DNA from: Irineochytrium annulatum
Lineage: Eukaryota > Chytridiomycota > Chytridiomycetes > Chytridiales > Chytridiaceae
Reading direction: 5' to 3'
Length of the DNA stretch: 12,091 bases
Assembly (NCBI GenBank): GCA_027600665.1
Contig: JADGJL010000920.1
Span: 1 to 12,091 of the forward strand
Shown here: positions 1 through 9,700 of the stretch, piece after piece
Numbering within the stretch: the first letter of the stretch is position 1
Layout: every line of letters begins with the position of its first letter
The notes under the pieces: model-generated
What the model was told of the DNA's origin: nothing
Seen by the model: only the letters and a program-made list of their open reading frames with translations
Databases searched by the model: none
Program-made: the position numbers and the translations under genes

Positions 1-650
1 CCCCGGCAGCGCCAACGCCAATGGCGATCTCCCCGCCCCAGGCCCTCGGCAGCTCCCTTTGGGCCCTCGACCCGACTTCCCGGATGTCCTACCATCTCAT
101 CAACTGCCAAGCCAGCCTCCCGACCTGCCAGCCGCCTGGATCGGACTGCTCCCTCCTCGTCATCCCCGCCACCGGTCCCTCGGGCACGTCCCCGCTCTTC
201 GTCTCCTCTTCCGGCTGGTCTATGGCCGTTCAATCTCCGCTAAATGCCACGGGACCGCTGAGGCCCGGTGAGCCCGTGGGGAAGATTGATCCGGCGGACC
301 TGCGCCTCATGATCCCTCGGTCGGGCATCCCGCCGTTCATGGCCATCTGGGAGGGCGTGGCGTGGGAGTTTGAAGGGCTGTCGAGTCTGGCCGGAGAGAA
401 TGTCGTGGCATCTGTGTACGGCAGTGGAGGAGGAGTTAGTGCGCACCACGTGGGGGGACAGATAAGTGGGGCCGTCCATGTGCAGTGTGTCGTGAAGGAA
501 CAATGTAAGGATAAGGAATCGGCCGAGAAGGGGGCGACGCTGTACATGAGCACGCTGGAGCCGCTGTTTCGGGCTGAGGCGTTGGCGGTTGATGGCAGGG
601 CGACAGTGGAGTATGTCTGCTTGAGTGTATATTGGGCGTCATTTGACTAA
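1..650 (+). CDS. 3' part of an unrecognised protein gene (5' end outside window)
   Basis: The frame is open from the left edge (first full codon at position 3) to TAA at 648-650, so the start probably lies outside the window; the in-frame ATG at 21 is only an internal candidate. About 216 residues are visible. The visible part starts Pro/Ser-rich with four Cys (segments such as INCQASLPTCQPPGSDC), followed by a more ordered-looking region with Trp-containing segments (PPFMAIWEGVAWEFEG) and a Gly-rich patch before an HHVGGQISGAVHVQC segment. The C-terminus is YVCLSVYWASFD. One possible N-glycosylation site (NATG) is visible. I see no membrane helix or catalytic motif that I recognise. The long open frame, its GC-rich composition compared with the spacer after it and the sharp end at the stop support coding. 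An unrecognised intron cannot be excluded: a GTGAGC at about 269 lies in frame. It converges with the receptor gene to its right. No function is proposed. Confidence 0.6.
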   Translation, partial: PAAPTPMAISPPQALGSSLWALDPTSRMSYHLINCQASLPTCQPPGSDCSLLVIPATGPSGTSPLFVSSSGWSMAVQSPLNATGPLRPGEPVGKIDPADLRLMIPRSGIPPFMAIWEGVAWEFEGLSSLAGENVVASVYGSGGGVSAHHVGGQISGAVHVQCVVKEQCKDKESAEKGATLYMSTLEPLFRAEALAVDGRATVEYVCLSVYWASFD

Positions 651-1381
651 ATGAGAGGGCGGCTTTGGATTACGTTCGCGGTGGGGGCGACATTTTAGTT
701 TCTATTTATATCCTTCCTACATCCCCGTTTACGCACAGCTGTGTAGGTTAGAAATTGTCGCTATGTACCTTATTAGCTGTCGCTGGGCCGTCTCCGTGTA
801 CTTACTTGTATTTTGCTCGCTAACTAATTATTTAATCCGCATGACTTAACAAAGGTTGCTACTTTGCTTGACATGAATAGTTCTGACCAAAAGAGAGCAA
901 GGAGCTTGCTAAATAATCAGATACAAAGGGACACATTCATGCTCATCTGACGGACCGCCTCTTTCTTCACAAAAAGCCATAACACATCATAGGATTCAGC
1001 ACTCATTCACCAATTATTAGTGAGCAGGCGTTCTGTACAAGCTTATTGACAATGCGGAATGAAAACAACGGCGGCATTGACGGGGACCGTGGTGGGGCTA
1101 AGTCGTCTCACGACAAAACGGATTCCAGCGGTTAACTTAAGTAGACAGACATTTTTGAAGAAACATGGCACAAAAATTAAGATGTGAATGCGTCATCTAC
1201 CTATTTATTCGCTTGAAGGAACTCATAGGGACGAAATGAAGAGAGTTATTGCAATGCAGGAAGATAGAAAAGAAGAACACCACATCCAAGAAACATTTGC
1301 ACACAGGCACTGACAACTCCAATAATGACTTTCTAAGATCCACAATCCCACATATAACGTCAACATCGACATCATCCATCA
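651..1381. other. Spacer between convergent genes
   Basis: This 731 bp stretch lies between the 3' ends of the left-edge gene and the receptor gene. It is more AT-rich than the flanking exons and has stops in all frames, apart from short chance frames. It should hold both 3' untranslated regions. I see no tRNA-like, transposon-like or conserved coding signal in it. Confidence 0.6.
1204..1209 (-). other. Candidate polyadenylation signal AATAAA of the receptor gene
   Basis: The forward strand reads TTTATT here, which is AATAAA on the minus strand, about 173 nt beyond the receptor stop codon at 1382-1384. Position and strand fit a 3' end signal. Fungal poly(A) signals are loose, so this is only a candidate. 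Confidence 0.35.
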
Positions 1382-3933
1382 TCACCGATAACCCGATCCT
1401 GGCTGATATCCCGACCCCGGCTGGTTATACATCGACGGATGATAGTTCGACACCTGCTGATGGTTCCCAAACGACGCCTGCTGCCTCGCGGCCCCGCCAC
1501 CGCCGTAACCCTGCTGGTGGTCCCCCCTCTGCTGTTCCGACCTCGGCGCAACGACGACCGTCGGCCCCGCAAAACCCCTCGGACCCGCCCGCGAGTCGTA
1601 CTGAGCCCCACTACTGCTGCCACTACTGCTGCCACCATTACCATAGCTGTTCCCGCCGTAGCCGCCACCGGCCTCCCTCGCCGGCCGGTACGTGGACCCG
1701 CCCCCCACGGGTGCTGACCCCGCGAAGTCGTTGGCGGGCTCGTCGCCCCACCCGTGCGCTCCTGACAGCGTCGCGGACGACGACGACGAGGTCCCGACGA
1801 CCGATGGGGCGGGCTTGGCGACTTTCTGGGTGGGGTCGTTGTAGAAGCTCGGCGCGACCTTCCCGCCCCCGCCCATGGGTTGCATGGGGTAGCTCTCGTT
1901 CGGCGATAGCGCTTCCGCGCGCTCCCCGGCGCGGTGGTGGTAGTTCGGCTGGATGGTGATCCTCTTCTCGTTGAGCGGGACGCGCGCGCCCTGTTTGTCA
2001 GCGTCCGACAGGTCCGGGCTGCCGCTCCTGCGGCGTCGGTAAAAGAGGAAGTTGATCCACTCGTGCATGAGGCTAAGCCTGCACCCGAAAATCAAGACGG
2101 TCCAGATCCCGCCCAGAGACGGCAGGAGGTCCGCCAAGACCATAAATGGGAAGTTGGGCACGAAGGGGGCCGCGATGCTGCTGCACTCGGTTTGTGTCTT
2201 GCCCGAGAGGATGCAGCCGCCCCACTCCAGGATCCACGGTGTTTGGGCCGTGACGCCCTTCAATCTGGCGAGCTGGAGCTGGTAGAAAAGCCAGAAGACG
2301 AGAAGGGTGACAACGAAGACGAAGGAGAGCGTGAAGGAGCGCCAGGAGGAATGGACGATCGTCAGGATGCGGCGGCGGGTCGACATCGGGCGGTCGGTGG
2401 CCGTGATAGAGGACGCGACGCCGGAGCGGGTCTGCGATGAGTTGTTCGATGAGGAGGCCGCGAGGGCAATGCGGGCGATGTAAGTGATGGTGTACATGTG
2501 AAGGACGAAGGCGGATCTGTTGATAATAAACGCGATCAGAAACGGGAAGGTACGTAACGTTGCCAGACGTGTAGTTACATAATATAAACGGCCAAAGGGT
2601 AGAAAAACAGGGCAGGCGCCCAATCCTGTGATACGAGGCATAGGGAACCAAACTGGTACTGGATCGAGTTGACAGCCACGGCGATGCCAGTGAAGAGTGC
2701 GGGCACGCCGAAGCAGACGGCGTGGACGAGTATGTACTTCCCGGCAAAGACGTTGCGGTTCCAAACTGTAACCAAATGAAGGTTGATGATGAGGAAGCTG
2801 ACCCAAAGGGCGCCACAATGACTTTACGAGGTATCAGTATCTACAATGGGAAACAAAAGCATTTGAAAAAAAATGACCCACCTGCCATACAGCAGCATGG
2901 ATCCCTGAATCCCGCAAAGAATGTTGTTGTCCAACTGAGCCTGCGTTACAGGATCCGCACATTGAACCTTACTCCGCGTCTTCCCGACCTCGATGAAGAA
3001 TACGTTGGACGAGAAGATGCAGACCGCCAATGAAAACCACATAATGATGCTGGCGGGATGCTCCCTCTTCCCAGGGAGGACGGCAAAACTAAGGAAAACA
3101 AAGAAGGATCCAATGGCGCTGGCGGCTCGGAGGGGATCCGTAACGTCAAGGTACTGGTTGAGGGCGTTTGGGCTGTAGAACGCTCCCAGTTGGGGACACC
3201 TGTCGACAGACGAAGGGCCATTAGCAAACTTCGCATACTCGCCCACTCGTCCAACAACAACTTACGGCAAACAACATGGCCCAGAACAACTCCTCCCGGC
3301 GACTACAGCCGTGCCCGTCAGATCCGGATTCGGTAGCAGCGGAGACGGACACAATATCGCCGCCGTCGTGTTGGCGCTCGTGGTCCCGCCCCCAGTCCCG
3401 CTTCCACCTGCCGCAGGCGTCGCGGCCGTCGTGTTCCCCGTTGATGTCCCACCCCCCGCGGCCGTCAGGCCGAGACACGGCGGGCTCGGCGCGAATGGCA
3501 GCCCGTAATTCAAAATGTTTGCATTACAATCCGGCAGCTTCGCCGCCTGCTGTAGAGACGTGAACAAGTCGGTGCAATCCGCCCGCGCCTGCGAGCAGAA
3601 GCCCTTGCACGGCACCTGGCTAATAACTCCGTCCCCAGTGCACTGCGGGTAGGTGACCCCACAGCTGAACGCCGAGAATTCGCTCACGCAAGCCGCATCC
3701 TGTGGTACTTTCGACAGCAATTGCAGCTTGTTGAACCCCTGGAGCGTTAGGTTCTGTTCCTGAGCGGCGATAGAAGATCCTGTGGCGACGAAGACGGGGT
3801 AGTTGATGTAGGGAGCGCAAAGCGTGCCCGTGTAAGGCTGACAGGAGCCCGTGATGGCCTGCTGGGCGGTTGCTGACCGGGAAAGCAGGAGGAGGGTGGT
3901 GAGAGAGGCCAGGAGCGCGGGGCGGGGGCGCAT
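1382..3933 (-). CDS. Frizzled/Smoothened-like seven-transmembrane receptor
   Basis: The model has four exons: 3933-3266, 3199-2882, 2821-2579 and 2516-1382. Introns are 66, 60 and 62 bp with GTAAGT, GTGGGT and GTAACT donors, and all joins keep frame, giving 787 residues. Residues 1-23 form a signal peptide with an ATA-QQ cleavage context. Residues 31-153 form a Frizzled-type cysteine-rich domain: Cys at 31, 39, 82, 91, 98, 109, 113, 120, 136 and 153. N-glycosylation sites lie at 61, 167 and 188. A Gly/Thr-rich linker leads to CCLPCP (220-225, across intron 1). Seven hydrophobic segments follow, near 247-264, 271-292, 326-348, 358-380, 397-425, 470-490 and 531-556. The tail (557-787) is Gly/Ser/Gln/Tyr-rich, ends in two QPGSGY repeats and lacks KTxxxW. 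The role is presumably plasma-membrane sensing; the ligand is unknown. Start 3933 is chosen because it begins the signal peptide and has A at -3; an in-frame ATG at 4053 would add 40 residues in front. Intron 2 ends in AAAG, the only acceptor that keeps frame. Confidence 0.88.
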
Positions 3934-4204
3934 GGTTGTGGCGGCGGCTGTGGAGGGTGTGGCGCGGGGTGTTCGTTGGAGGTGTTCCACAGCCGACACG
4001 GTAATCCTTCCGCGTCGACCGGCGTCCCCTGGGCTGCGGATAGGGATCATCATGCGACTCTGCGACCGGGACAGGTGGGGGTGGCGACCAGCGGGTGTGT
4101 TCGCTATTCTTGCACGGGCTGGCTTGTCCTGAAATCGGACGTTGGAAACCGGCGCGGCCGTCTGTGACTCCTCACGAGGGTGTTACAGCCCGACCGCACC
4201 AATG

Positions 4205-4211
4205 AAATATA
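4205..4211 (-). promoter_or_regulatory. Possible TATA-like element for the receptor gene
   Basis: The minus strand reads TATATTT here, with CATTGG (an inverted CCAAT core) just downstream, about 272 nt before the chosen receptor start. Spacing would imply a 5' leader of roughly 240 nt. This is a composition-level match in an AT-rich patch, so support is weak. Confidence 0.2.
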
Positions 4212-4260
4212 TTTTTGGAATGTGGAATTTCTTGACTGACCTGCAAAGCCTGGAGAGATT

Positions 4261-4287
4261 GGCGTGAAATTTAAAAAAAATTACGCC
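4261..4287. repeat. Short imperfect hairpin, GGCGT / ACGCC arms
   Basis: GGCGTGAAATTT at 4261-4272 is mirrored by AAATTACGCC at 4278-4287, with one unpaired base and an A-rich loop. It lies about 330 bp upstream of the receptor start. It may be a palindromic protein-binding site or chance. Confidence 0.35.
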
Positions 4288-4727
4288 GACGTTTCTTTCT
4301 AATTGAAGCACCGAGAAGAAGCGACAAGTCCTGCCGGATCATCCCGCCCGCCTTGGCATCTCAGCCGTGGCGATGGCGCAGCTGTCGGCTGACAGGGACG
4401 AGAAGCACAACCGTGCAGACCCACGCGAGCAGACTAGCAGGAGAAGTGGGGAAGTCATGCATAGCGATAGAAGGCTGAAGGTGTAAGGCCATGCATACGC
4501 AGGGCAGCGCTGCCTGGGCCACGCCTTTTGCTCGAAACTCGAACGTGCAGATCCTCATCAGAGAGTCGCGCTTGAAGCGCTGAAATGCAATTTGGATGAT
4601 GCAGCGACCTCCAGTCCATCCCCTTTTGCTTCCAGCCAACTTCGAATTCGGTCAATTCTGTCCGACCGTCCACTTCATCGACCGTGAATGTACGGCAAGA
4701 TAACTTCGGAAGCAAGCTGATGAACGT

Positions 4728-4769
4728 TGGCCTCTAAAGCTAAATGGGTATCAAGACTTTAGAGGGCCA
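4728..4769. repeat. Inverted repeat with 12-13 bp arms
   Basis: TGGCCTCTAAAG (4728-4739) is the reverse complement of CTTTAGAGGGCCA (4757-4769) apart from one extra G:C in the right arm, around a 17 bp spacer. The inner nine bases (CCTCTAAAG / CTTTAGAGG) pair perfectly. It lies in the middle of the gene-poor stretch. It could be a remnant of a small inverted-repeat element or a regulatory palindrome; I see no flanking duplication that decides. Confidence 0.5.
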
Positions 4770-5763
4770 TTGCATTCGTTCAGCTTTATTAGGGGCAACT
4801 GTTTGCAGGGGTCGCGCACATCAAGGAGTATGTCGAAATCTTCAGCTTCCTCTGCGAGCATTGACAAGGTGATCAAACCTGTGATCAATGACAGCTCGCG
4901 AGAGCTCTCCTAGAAGTGAAGGAGGAGGGTCGCCAGCGAAAAATGGCTTTCTTCTGCTTCTTCTCAGCTGCACTGTATTTGAGTTCGATTTGGATTTCTT
5001 CGATGATCCGCTGTCCTCTAGGCATAAAAATGTTAGTGTGATGGCTCAATAAATGTCGGCCGCAGACTGCTTCCCTGCGATAGGCGATGCTGGCCTGTAG
5101 GGAACACCGACTCGTACGCCCGTCTACCAGGTGGCCATCGCCGACCCGAACAACGCGCCTCTCCTCTTAGAGTACGGATTGTGCGTCTACTCGGCATTAC
5201 GTATCATTTATGTGTTTGACCCTTTAGGTTTACCTATTTTCTTCGTTTAAGGAAACATATTTGACCAGAAAAATCGTTGTTTCGTAGAATGTTAAAATTA
5301 CAATATGATACGTACCCAAGAGAGTTCCCAATCGATATACCGACTTATGTAAACAAACTTAGCGTGTTCCCATCAGCCTGTATGCTGGTGATGATTGGTG
5401 TAATTCCAACGGTAGTGCTCATGACGCCAAATGTTCTAAACATAATGTGACGCTTAATTGCGGAGCACGCTCGCCTGTATGGAATGCTTACAACTGGGCA
5501 ACTGCCAGACCCATCATAATGAGCGTCAACGGTCAAAAGGCACTTAGGTTTGGCCACAGATTCCTCCACACCTCTTGTCACCGCGATCAGAAGTACTCGA
5601 CATGGTACACGGTGAAGGCGTTCACACCAACGAGGAAGAAGCCTGGACTCTAAGTGACGAACGACATCCTCAAAGAGGTGTTGGACGCATCATCCAAAGT
5701 GAATTGCAATTGCATATGCAGTAGAGAAGGTGGAAGAGCAAAATAATATGGTGGGGGTTGTTG

Positions 5764-5787
5764 GTTCAAGCTACTCACGGCTTGAAC
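5764..5787. repeat. Inverted repeat GTTCAAGC / GCTTGAAC
   Basis: An 8 bp perfect inverted repeat, GTTCAAGC (5764-5771) and GCTTGAAC (5780-5787), flanks an 8 bp loop. A third partial copy, GGCTTGAAT, follows at about 5792-5800. The GGTTCAAGC string resembles a polymerase III B-box core, but no tRNA acceptor stem or A-box arrangement can be built around it. Confidence 0.35.
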
Positions 5788-6766
5788 TCGTGGCTTGAAT
5801 TATTTTTGTTGACCTCTCATATATGTAACCATCCATTTGATTATTCTTTAAATTGCACAAAAGGCCGACGTTGTAATTGCAATGATTCCCGCCTAAATTC
5901 GGCAATAGGACGTTGCCACCTGACATGTCGTCGCCGTAAGTTCTATCCGTTGTGCGCTCCAAACTCCACAGACCGGTGGACATGAACTGAGATCGTACAC
6001 ACCATGTGGATCAGATGTGTAGCCAATTCTCGCTCGTGCAAGTTTTAATCACTTTCTTTACCATCCGCGTCCAGGAGCGAGATGTTGTCCTGACGACGCC
6101 TTGCGCTTCGTTCGGGCATGAAGGACTTTTGTGCAGACCTCGTCCTCGAGCCTTTAATACAATAAGCGCCGTTAAATGAAGCCATCATTCCCTGCTGTGG
6201 TGGCCGATGACCCAAATTCGTTGTGGAGATGTTTCCCTCCCATAATGATTCGGCAACTCCCCTCATACCACACAAAGTCGGGCTCGCCAGCTGCGACTGC
6301 GACGCTTCACCCAGCCTCGCTCATCAAACAAAAACTACGGTAAAGATCTTTACTCCAATTGCAGGTCGACAGAGAGCCCTGTGAATCAGCTTCGGTCCAT
6401 CGGGCATGGGCCACTTGCATGCAGTTCCAACGAGCAATATCCCTCAAGCTCTGACGACTGAGCAGGTCGTAGTCCCAGAACGCGGCCTCCGGACCAAGCT
6501 CGAGATACCAAGACCTCCAAAGTGCCGCGACACGATCGTGTTCGAGAGTCCCAGTCTGCCTTCGTCTCGAACCGCAGTTAACAAGCGCTTGCACCCCAGC
6601 GAATAAGAACACCGCGCTCGAATTAGCACCTGCCCCGGAGTTGAAGGACCCGCAGCCATTGAGATATTGGCGAAGAAAAGCGCATTCGGCGCATTGACGT
6701 TGACATCGAGTTCGAACTCACGGACCACCCTCACAACCTACTCGGCCGCGGCCTCCCAAGCCCGAG

Positions 6767-9700
6767 ATGGCCTACGACATCGACGCCAAGGCCTTTTACT
6801 CGCGCCTAAACTCGATTGTGAATGCCTGGAAGAGCCCGGAGGCCCCCGAGGACTTCAACGATGCGGACTGTCTATTGATTCCGGCCGGCATGGCCGACAA
6901 TGACCAGGCATACTTGAAGACGGCGTGCCTGCAGGTATTCTTTTCTGCATTCCGCGAAAAGCTGTTGTTCTTACTGTTTTGCATGCAGATTTGGTTGCTT
7001 GCATACGAGTTCCCCGATTCGATGATTCTGATTCTGCCAGAAAAGGTCGTCGTCTTGACGAGTCTGAAGAAGGGCAACATCATCGAGACTGTGGAGAAGA
7101 AAGATGGCGTTTCTAACAAGATTCCGCTGGAGATCTTGAAGAGGACAAAGGATGAAGCTCACAATAAGAGCTTGTTCGAGAAAGTCATTGAGTATATGAA
7201 AAGCTCGAAGGATGGGGTATGTTTGCTGTGGCTTTGTCAGACATGTCGCTTGACTGGTGCCAAAGAAACGTATTGGTGTTATCGCGAAGGATAAGCCGAC
7301 CGGCAAGTTCATCACGGAGTGGAAGCCAATTTTCGACGCGGCGAAAAAGGACAACGCCTTTGAGGAGGTCGACATAACGCAGGGGATAGCGACCGCTATG
7401 GCGATGAAGGACGACGAGGACATTGTAAGCACTTGTATACTGGGATATTTTTAAAAAATGTGCCAGAAAAACATCAAAATGGCCTGCCGCTTGACGTCCC
7501 TCGTGATGAAAAACTACTTTCTCGAGGAGTTTCAGAACATCATCGATTCTAACAAGAAGGTGACGCACGAGAAGCTCGCCCTCAACACCGAGGCCGCCCT
7601 TCAGGACGACCGGAAGCGGGCGAAGCTGAAGTTCCCGAAAGACGTGGCGGCGGAGATGGTCGAGATGTGCTACACGCCCATTATCCAAAGTGGCGGGAGC
7701 TATGATCTGAAGCCAAGCGCCGTCAGCGACACAACGCAGTTGCATGAAGGGACCGTTCTTTGCTCGCTGGGCGTGCGGTATAAGATGTATTGCTCAAATC
7801 TATCGAGAACGTTCATGGTCAATCCGGAGAAGGTACGCGTTTGGCAAATTTAGTTAGCCATGTTAAAGTAAATCGTCGTAGGGGAAGGAGGCCAACTATT
7901 TATTCCTGCTGGAGCTTCAGAAACATGTGATCGAGCTAATTAAGGATGGAGCCATGTGCAAAGATCTGTACACTCAAGCCGTGGAGTATATCAAGGAGAA
8001 GAGACCCGAGCTCGCGGACAAATTCGTCAAAAACATGGGATACGGAGTGAGTACATCTTTTATTCGCTATGCCAAATGGTTCACTGATTGGCTCGAAGAT
8101 CGGCATCGAGTTTAAGGAAAGCACCTACGCCCTCGCGACGAAATCGACCAAGGCGCTTAAGAACGGCATGGTCGTAAACCTGTCCCTCGGCTTCCAAAAT
8201 CTCGAGAACCCCGAGACGAAAGACTCACGCAACAAGGTCTACTCCCTCCTCGTCTCAGACGTGATCCACATTACATCCGACGGTCCCAAGACGCTCACGG
8301 AGTTTGATAAGGACTTCAAGGAGATATCGTGGGAGATGAACGACGATGAGGAGGAGGAGGCGTTTGTTGAGAACGGTGGGGACGGGAAGAAGGGCAGGGG
8401 CGCGGCGATTGGGAAGTCGCCGGCTAAGGCGGCTAAAGCCAAGCCGAAGTGGGATCCGGATGAGAGCAACGAGGCGAAGAGGGCCAGGCATCAGAAGGAG
8501 CTTGCGGCTCAAAGGAATGAAGAGGGGAGGCAGAGGTTCGTCGAGGGAAAGGACGCGGGGAAGGCATTAGAGAAGGCGACGTTCAAGAAGTTTGAGTGCT
8601 ACCGGAAAGAAAACAATTTACCGAAAAATGTGGAGCAGCTAAGGGTGGGTTATTTTTTTCTATCTCTTGCGCTTATTTTCGCCACTTACGCTGCTTATTT
8701 GTAGATCTACGTTGATAGGAGGAACGAAGCTATCATTCTCCCCATCTATGGCATGCCGGTCCCGTTTCACATATCGACGCTCAAGAAAGTCATCAAGAAC
8801 GACGAAGGCGATTCGGTCCTCCTTCGGTTCAACTTCAATACTCCCGGGCAGTCCATCGGCAAAAAGTCCGACACGAAGGACCCTTTCGAGAATGTCAACG
8901 CGACCTTTATTAAGACAATCATGTTCAAAAGCACGGACGCGATGCGGTTTGCCGATATTTTCAAGGAGGTGAATGAGTTCCAAAAAGAGATTTCAAAGAG
9001 GTCCGTTATCTTTCCGCGTTGTATCTGTTGACACTCGAGCATTAACACTTTACACAGGGAGGCGGAAAGGAAGGAAATGGCCGACCTCGTTGAGCAAGCC
9101 AAGTTGAAGGAGGTCAAGGGTCGGCGTCCGCACATGCTCCGTGAGATCTTCGCGCGGCCTGCACTCGAAGGGAAGAGGGGAGATCTTGAGATCCACGAGA
9201 ACGGTGTTCGGTATCAGTCGCCTCTCAAGTCGGACTCGAGGATCGACGTCCTGTTCTCGAACGTCAAGCACTTTTTCTACCAACCTTGCAGCGAGAAGGA
9301 GCAAATCGTTGTGATTCATATGCACTTGAAGAACCCTATCATGATTGGGAGGAAGAAGACGAAGGTGAGAGTGACACGTCGCGGTACGCAATGCGGACTA
9401 AGCCGAACGTGTGCAAATAGGACGTGCAATTTTATCAGGAGGTGGGAGACGCTGCCTTCGATGAAACGGGAAATCGGAAGAGGCGATACAACCACGGAGA
9501 TGAAGATGAAATTGCGTCAGAGCAGGAGCTTAGAAGGAAGCGAAACCAATTGAACAATGAGTTTAAGGCATATGCGGAGAAGATTGCTGATGCAGTAAGC
9601 TGTTTCTGCCTCTTGATTTGTTTGCTGACAATACGACAGAGCCGCGGTCTGGTTGAGGTCGACGTCCCCGTCCGAGACCTCGGATTCACAGGCGTCCCCT

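Larger units (their letters stand above)
4054..6766. other. Gene-poor spacer between divergent receptor and SPT16 genes
   Basis: About 2.7 kb lies between the upstream-most receptor ATG (4053) and the SPT16 ATG (6767). It must contain both promoters. Several frames of 60 to 100 codons occur on either strand (for example 4361-4715 and 6307-6734 on the minus strand). They overlap one another in competing frames, several begin at a non-ATG codon, and none shows a domain, signal peptide or splice pattern I recognise. No terminal inverted repeats with target-site duplication, reverse transcriptase or transposase motif, tRNA or rRNA was seen. Short inverted repeats are listed separately. Confidence 0.5.

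Noticed and set aside
1249..1959. 236-codon plus-strand open frame rich in Arg, Pro, Thr and His
   Set aside because: It lies opposite the receptor's low-complexity tail exon; its biased composition is what the complement of Gly/Ser/Gln codons gives, and the receptor frame is supported by domains.
1934..2440. 168-codon plus-strand frame rich in Asp, Glu and Arg
   Set aside because: It is antisense to receptor exon 4 across helices 6 and 7, with no domain of its own.
4361..4715. Two overlapping minus-strand frames of 86 and 92 codons upstream of the receptor
   Set aside because: They overlap in different frames, have no recognisable motif or splice pattern, and are of a length expected by chance.
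4869..4888. Direct repeat GTGATCAA, two copies 12 bp apart
   Set aside because: Too short to separate from chance in AT-rich spacer, with no third copy or known factor site.
5345..5653. Opposing 68-78 codon frames, considered as a transposon remnant
   Set aside because: No transposase or reverse transcriptase motif, no terminal repeats with duplication, and only a weak 9 bp inverted match (5568-5576 and 5673-5681).
5759..5790. Possible tRNA from a GGTTCAAGC B-box-like string
   Set aside because: No acceptor stem, anticodon arm or properly spaced A box can be drawn on either strand.
6307..6734. Two overlapping minus-strand frames of about 100 codons upstream of SPT16
   Set aside because: They compete in different frames, the longer begins at GTG, not ATG, and neither has a recognisable domain. 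The SPT16 promoter must also lie here.
7185..7745. 186-codon minus-strand frame inside SPT16
   Set aside because: It runs antisense across SPT16 exons and introns whose sense translation matches the family closely.
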